This document shows, piece after piece, positions 6,579 through 8,833 of a DNA stretch of 8,833 nt. This stretch comes from an uncultured Ideonella sp. (GTDB lineage: Bacteria > Pseudomonadota > Gammaproteobacteria > Burkholderiales > Burkholderiaceae). Under the pieces are notes generated by a model. It did not search any database. It saw only the letters and a list, made by a program, of their open reading frames with translations, and had not been told where the DNA came from. A program made the translations under genes and the position numbers. How positions within the stretch are numbered: the stretch's first letter is position 1; each line of letters opens with the position of its first letter. The stretch covers positions 1 to 8,833 of the forward strand of contig CAMLGG010000222.1 of assembly GCA_946479475.1 (NCBI GenBank). Direction: 5' to 3'.

Positions 6579-7568
6579 TCAGTCCAGGGTCACGCCGATC
6601 CTGCGGATGATCGGGCCCCAGCGCTTCTGCTCGATCTCGACCAGATGGCGGAAGTCGGCCGCGCTCCCGCCGGTGGGCGTCAGGCCCTGCGCGTCCAGCG
6701 CCGCCCGCACGGCCGGATCGGCTAGCGCCGCGTTGACGTCGGCGTTGATCTTCGCGATCACCGCCGGCGGCGTGGCGGCCGGTGCGAACAGGCCGTTCCA
6801 GGCCATCGATTCGACGGCCGGGTAGCCGGCCGAGGCGAGGGTGGGCAGCTCCTTCATCGACTCCACCGGCTGCGCGCTGCTGACGGCGATGAGCCGGACC
6901 TTGCCGGAGCGAACGTGGGGCAGCAGGGCCGGTGCCACCATGAAGACCGCGTCGGTCTCGCCCTGGGCGACGGCCAGCGCGGCCGGGGGCGATCCATTGA
7001 AGGGGATGTGCGTCGCCTGGAAGCCGGCCTCGGCCATGAACAGCTCCATGGTCAGGTGGGCCGAGCTGCCGTTGCCGAGCGAGGCGTAGCTCATCGCCCC
7101 TTTCGCCGCCTTGGCCCAGTCCACCAACTCCTTGACCGTCTTCGCCGGCACCTTGGCGGCATTGACCGCCAGCACGTTGGGCTGCGAGGTCGTCATCACG
7201 ACGGGCGCCAGGTCGCGCGCTGCGTCGTAGGGCATCTTGCGGTAGAGAAACGGCGCGAAGGCGACCGGGCCGTTGAACGACAGGGCCAGCGTGTGGCCGT
7301 CGGGGGCGGCCTTGGCCGCGGCGTCCGTGCCGAGCAGGCCGCCGGCGCCGGGCCGGTTGTCCACCACCACCGGCTGGCCCCATCGAGCCGCAAGGCGCTC
7401 GCCGAGGAGCCGGGCGACGATGTCGAGCGAGCTGCCGGCCGGCGCCGGCACGGCGATGTGGACGGGCCTCGAGGGCCAGTCGGCGGCGCGCGAGGTCAAA
7501 GGCGCCGCCGCGAGGGCGAACAGGCTGCCGACGACGCGCCGGCGAGGAAGAGACAGGGCACGGGTCAT
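6579..7568 (-). CDS. Bug-family (TctC) tripartite tricarboxylate transporter substrate-binding receptor
   Basis: This is a periplasmic solute receptor of the Bug/TctC family, which is greatly expanded in Burkholderiales; members bind carboxylates, amino acids or aromatic acids. It has 329 residues, typical for the family. The signal peptide has LPRRRVVGSLFALAAA and probable cleavage after S26-R27-A28; the Arg run gives it a Tat-like look, without a full Tat consensus. Mature motifs are WPSRPVHIAVP, GSSLDIVARLLGERL, GQPVVVDNRPGAGG (65-78), AKAAPDGHTL, the binding-cleft segment HIPFNGSPPAALAVAQGETD (187-206), VRSGKVRLIAVSS and NADVNAAL. The ATG at 7568 gives a normal signal peptide; a GTG at 7589 would add seven residues, and neither has a clear ribosome binding site. 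No TctA or TctB membrane subunits lie in the window, so it is an orphan receptor here. The ligand cannot be read from the sequence. It begins 37 bp after the CsgG-like gene and may be co-transcribed. Confidence 0.94.
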   Translation of the reverse strand: MTRALSLPRRRVVGSLFALAAAPLTSRAADWPSRPVHIAVPAPAGSSLDIVARLLGERLAARWGQPVVVDNRPGAGGLLGTDAAAKAAPDGHTLALSFNGPVAFAPFLYRKMPYDAARDLAPVVMTTSQPNVLAVNAAKVPAKTVKELVDWAKAAKGAMSYASLGNGSSAHLTMELFMAEAGFQATHIPFNGSPPAALAVAQGETDAVFMVAPALLPHVRSGKVRLIAVSSAQPVESMKELPTLASAGYPAVESMAWNGLFAPAATPPAVIAKINADVNAALADPAVRAALDAQGLTPTGGSAADFRHLVEIEQKRWGPIIRRIGVTLD

Positions 7569-7605
7569 CGGCCGATTGTCGGCCAGCACCCGCGCCCGCT
7601 GCCGG

Positions 7606-8721
7606 CTACTGCTTGCGGCCGTTGAAGGTGCCCTGGCCCTTGCCCTGGCGCCACGTGCCGACGACCGAGCCGCTGCTCGCGTCGATCATCCCGGTGAACT
7701 GGGCAGCGCCGGCCTGGCCGCTGCCGCTCATCACCATCGATCCGTTGGCGTTCGCGGTGCCGGTGATGGTCAGGCTCTGGCCGCTGGAGGACTGGCCCAC
7801 GCCCGAGATGCGGCCATCGGCGGCCACGAGCACCGAGAAGACGCCGCTGTCGGCGCCGCTGTACTGGCCGGAGAAGGCGCCCACCATCATCGCCGGCAGG
7901 GTGCCGCCGCCCGATTGCGCAACAGCGGCCGGCTGGATCACCGGCTTGGCGGCCGCGGCGCCGCCGCCGGTGGCCTGGATCGAGTTGGCTGCATTCTGCT
8001 GGGCCGCCGCCGACGTGCTGCGGATCAGCTGCGGCTTGCTGCGGATCTGGACGACGATCTTGTTGAAGTTGTCCAGCAGGCTGGCCGCGATCAGCTTGCC
8101 TTCGGGCGTCTTGCTGTAGCCGCCGCCCGAAGCCCAGCCGAGGCCTCCCCAGCCCCAGCCGCCGAGCGCGAAGTTCATCTTGCTGGCCTTGCCCTCGGCG
8201 CTGGCCACCTGGATGCCGGAGCGCACGTCGGCCACCAGCAGCGTGGTCTCGGCCTCCTTGAACTGCACGCCGCCGGCCAGGCCGCCGAGCTGGCCCAGCA
8301 CGCCGCCCGCGCGGCCGAGCAGGCCGCCGACCGCGCCGCCCACGCCACCGGTGTCGGCGCTGAACTGCACCGCGGGGGTCATCACGAAGTCGGCCGCCTG
8401 CATCTGGCCGCCGCCGATGTTGGAGCCCGCCTGCAACTGCCCGCCGGAGGCGAGCGCGCGCTCCTGCTGCATGTTCTGCATGGCGACGCCCCGCTCGACC
8501 ACCGCGAAGCAGCCGGACTCCTGCGCGATCATGCGCAGCATCGTGCTCGGCGAGCCGAGGTGGTAGCGGCCCAGGCTGGCCAGCACGTAGTCCTGCGGCT
8601 CGGCCACGGCTAGGCTGCCCATCTCGCGGTCGCACTTCTCCACCGTGGGCTGCTCGTCGGCAGCCCAGGCCCCCCCAGCGGCCAGCAGCATGGCGGCCAG
8701 CATCGTCAGGCTTCGCTTCAT
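7606..8721 (-). CDS. CsgG/HfaB-family secreted protein with Gly-rich core and C-terminal beta domain
   Basis: The product has 371 residues from an ATG (8721-8719) with a GGAGAG ribosome binding site. Residues 1-20 are a Sec signal peptide ending AWA|ADEQ. There is no lipobox, unlike E. coli CsgG; the first cysteine is C30. Residues about 40-230 resemble the CsgG/HfaB family of curli and holdfast secretion or assembly proteins: MIAQESGCFAVVERGVAMQN, MQQERALASGG, MQAADFVMTPAVQFS and the late AEGKLxAASLLDNFNKIV-type helix (seen here as PEGKLIAASLLDNFNKIV at 207-224). The middle holds a Gly-rich GxxxG-like run (125-151) and a Gly/Trp-rich loop GGWGWGGLGW (187-196), placed near where CsgG has its pore hairpins. 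Residues 230-275 are an Ala/Gln linker. Residues 278-371 form a separate Gly/Ser beta domain, starting VGAFSGQYSGADSGVFSVLV and ending VVGTWRQGKGQGTF. No curli subunit genes are nearby. Family placement is by motif memory; function is unknown. Confidence 0.8.
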   Translation of the reverse strand: MKRSLTMLAAMLLAAGGAWAADEQPTVEKCDREMGSLAVAEPQDYVLASLGRYHLGSPSTMLRMIAQESGCFAVVERGVAMQNMQQERALASGGQLQAGSNIGGGQMQAADFVMTPAVQFSADTGGVGGAVGGLLGRAGGVLGQLGGLAGGVQFKEAETTLLVADVRSGIQVASAEGKASKMNFALGGWGWGGLGWASGGGYSKTPEGKLIAASLLDNFNKIVVQIRSKPQLIRSTSAAAQQNAANSIQATGGGAAAAKPVIQPAAVAQSGGGTLPAMMVGAFSGQYSGADSGVFSVLVAADGRISGVGQSSSGQSLTITGTANANGSMVMSGSGQAGAAQFTGMIDASSGSVVGTWRQGKGQGTFNGRKQ

Positions 8722-8757
8722 CGGTCTCTCCACTTCGTTGTCCCGTCCACAAAGACG

Positions 8758-8781
8758 CAAGCCGGGCGCGGGCCCGGCTTG
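8758..8781 (-). terminator. Strong 10-bp hairpin upstream of the CsgG-like gene
   Basis: CAAGCCGGGC (8758-8767) and GCCCGGCTTG (8772-8781) form a perfect 10-bp stem with a 4-base loop. Read leftwards it is followed by CGTCTTTGT, a poor T-run. It may terminate a leftward gene lying beyond the window, or it may sit in the leader of the CsgG-like gene, 36 bases before the ATG. The sequence alone does not decide between these. Confidence 0.5.
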
Positions 8782-8786
8782 ACGCA

Positions 8787-8809
8787 CCGGCCGACCCCTA
8801 ACGGGCCGG
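8787..8809. repeat. Second inverted repeat beside the hairpin
   Basis: CCGGCC (8787-8792) and GGCCGG (8804-8809) form a 6-bp stem around an 11-base loop, only 5 bases beyond the 10-bp hairpin. Together they make a tandem structured element in the 112 bp upstream of the CsgG-like gene. No gene was found from 8722 to 8833. TAGACT near the window edge, read leftwards (8831-8826), is a weak -10-like hexamer whose -35 would fall outside the window. Confidence 0.4.
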
Positions 8810-8833
8810 CTGGGCTGCAACGTGGAGTCTAGC

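Noticed and set aside
7273..8613. A 446-codon plus-strand frame opposite the Bug receptor and CsgG-like genes.
   Set aside because: Antisense shadow; both minus-strand genes have clear signal peptides and family motifs.
1..8833. Defence system, mobile element, CRISPR, toxin-antitoxin or biosynthetic cluster.
   Set aside because: No matching proteins, direct-repeat arrays, terminal inverted repeats or tRNA attachment sites are visible; gene content and codon bias look like stable core or near-core chromosome.

Overview
This is a GC-rich chromosomal window with G or C at nearly every third codon position. It looks like a betaproteobacterium of the order Burkholderiales (Rubrivivax/Leptothrix-like). 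The basis is protein-family recognition: a pilT/yggS divergent pair, a Bug-type (TctC) solute receptor, and putA lacking a DNA-binding domain next to an Lrp-family gene. No database search was possible. I see no tRNA, rRNA, CRISPR array, transposase, integrase or phage gene.

Left part (1-1350). The 5' end of pilT, the twitching-motility retraction ATPase, runs leftwards off the window. It is divergent from yggS, the PLP-homeostasis protein, across about 90 bases. yggS converges with a small leftward gene of unknown function (1000-1221, GTG start with a good ribosome binding site).

Centre (1351-5634). This is a self-contained proline catabolism module. A leftward Lrp/AsnC-family regulator faces a rightward 1230-residue putA across a 108-bp, relatively AT-rich gap that should hold both promoters and the regulator's sites. 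PutA carries proline dehydrogenase, P5C dehydrogenase and a C-terminal domain that is visibly a degenerate copy of the aldehyde dehydrogenase fold. It lacks the N-terminal ribbon-helix-helix domain that makes E. coli PutA its own repressor, so control by the neighbouring Lrp-type protein is the natural inference.

Right part (5635-8833). Three leftward genes follow one another, and all encode exported proteins. In transcription order they are a CsgG/HfaB-like protein with a Gly-rich central region and an extra C-terminal beta domain, an orphan Bug-type periplasmic receptor, and a Gly/Thr-rich outer-membrane lipoprotein. The gaps are 37 and 92 bp, so they may be co-transcribed. Strong inverted repeats lie upstream of the CsgG-like gene.

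Most of the window is ordinary chromosome. The parts worth a second look are the CsgG-like protein without a lipid anchor, the lipoprotein of unknown function, the small gene beside yggS, and the putA/regulator gap.
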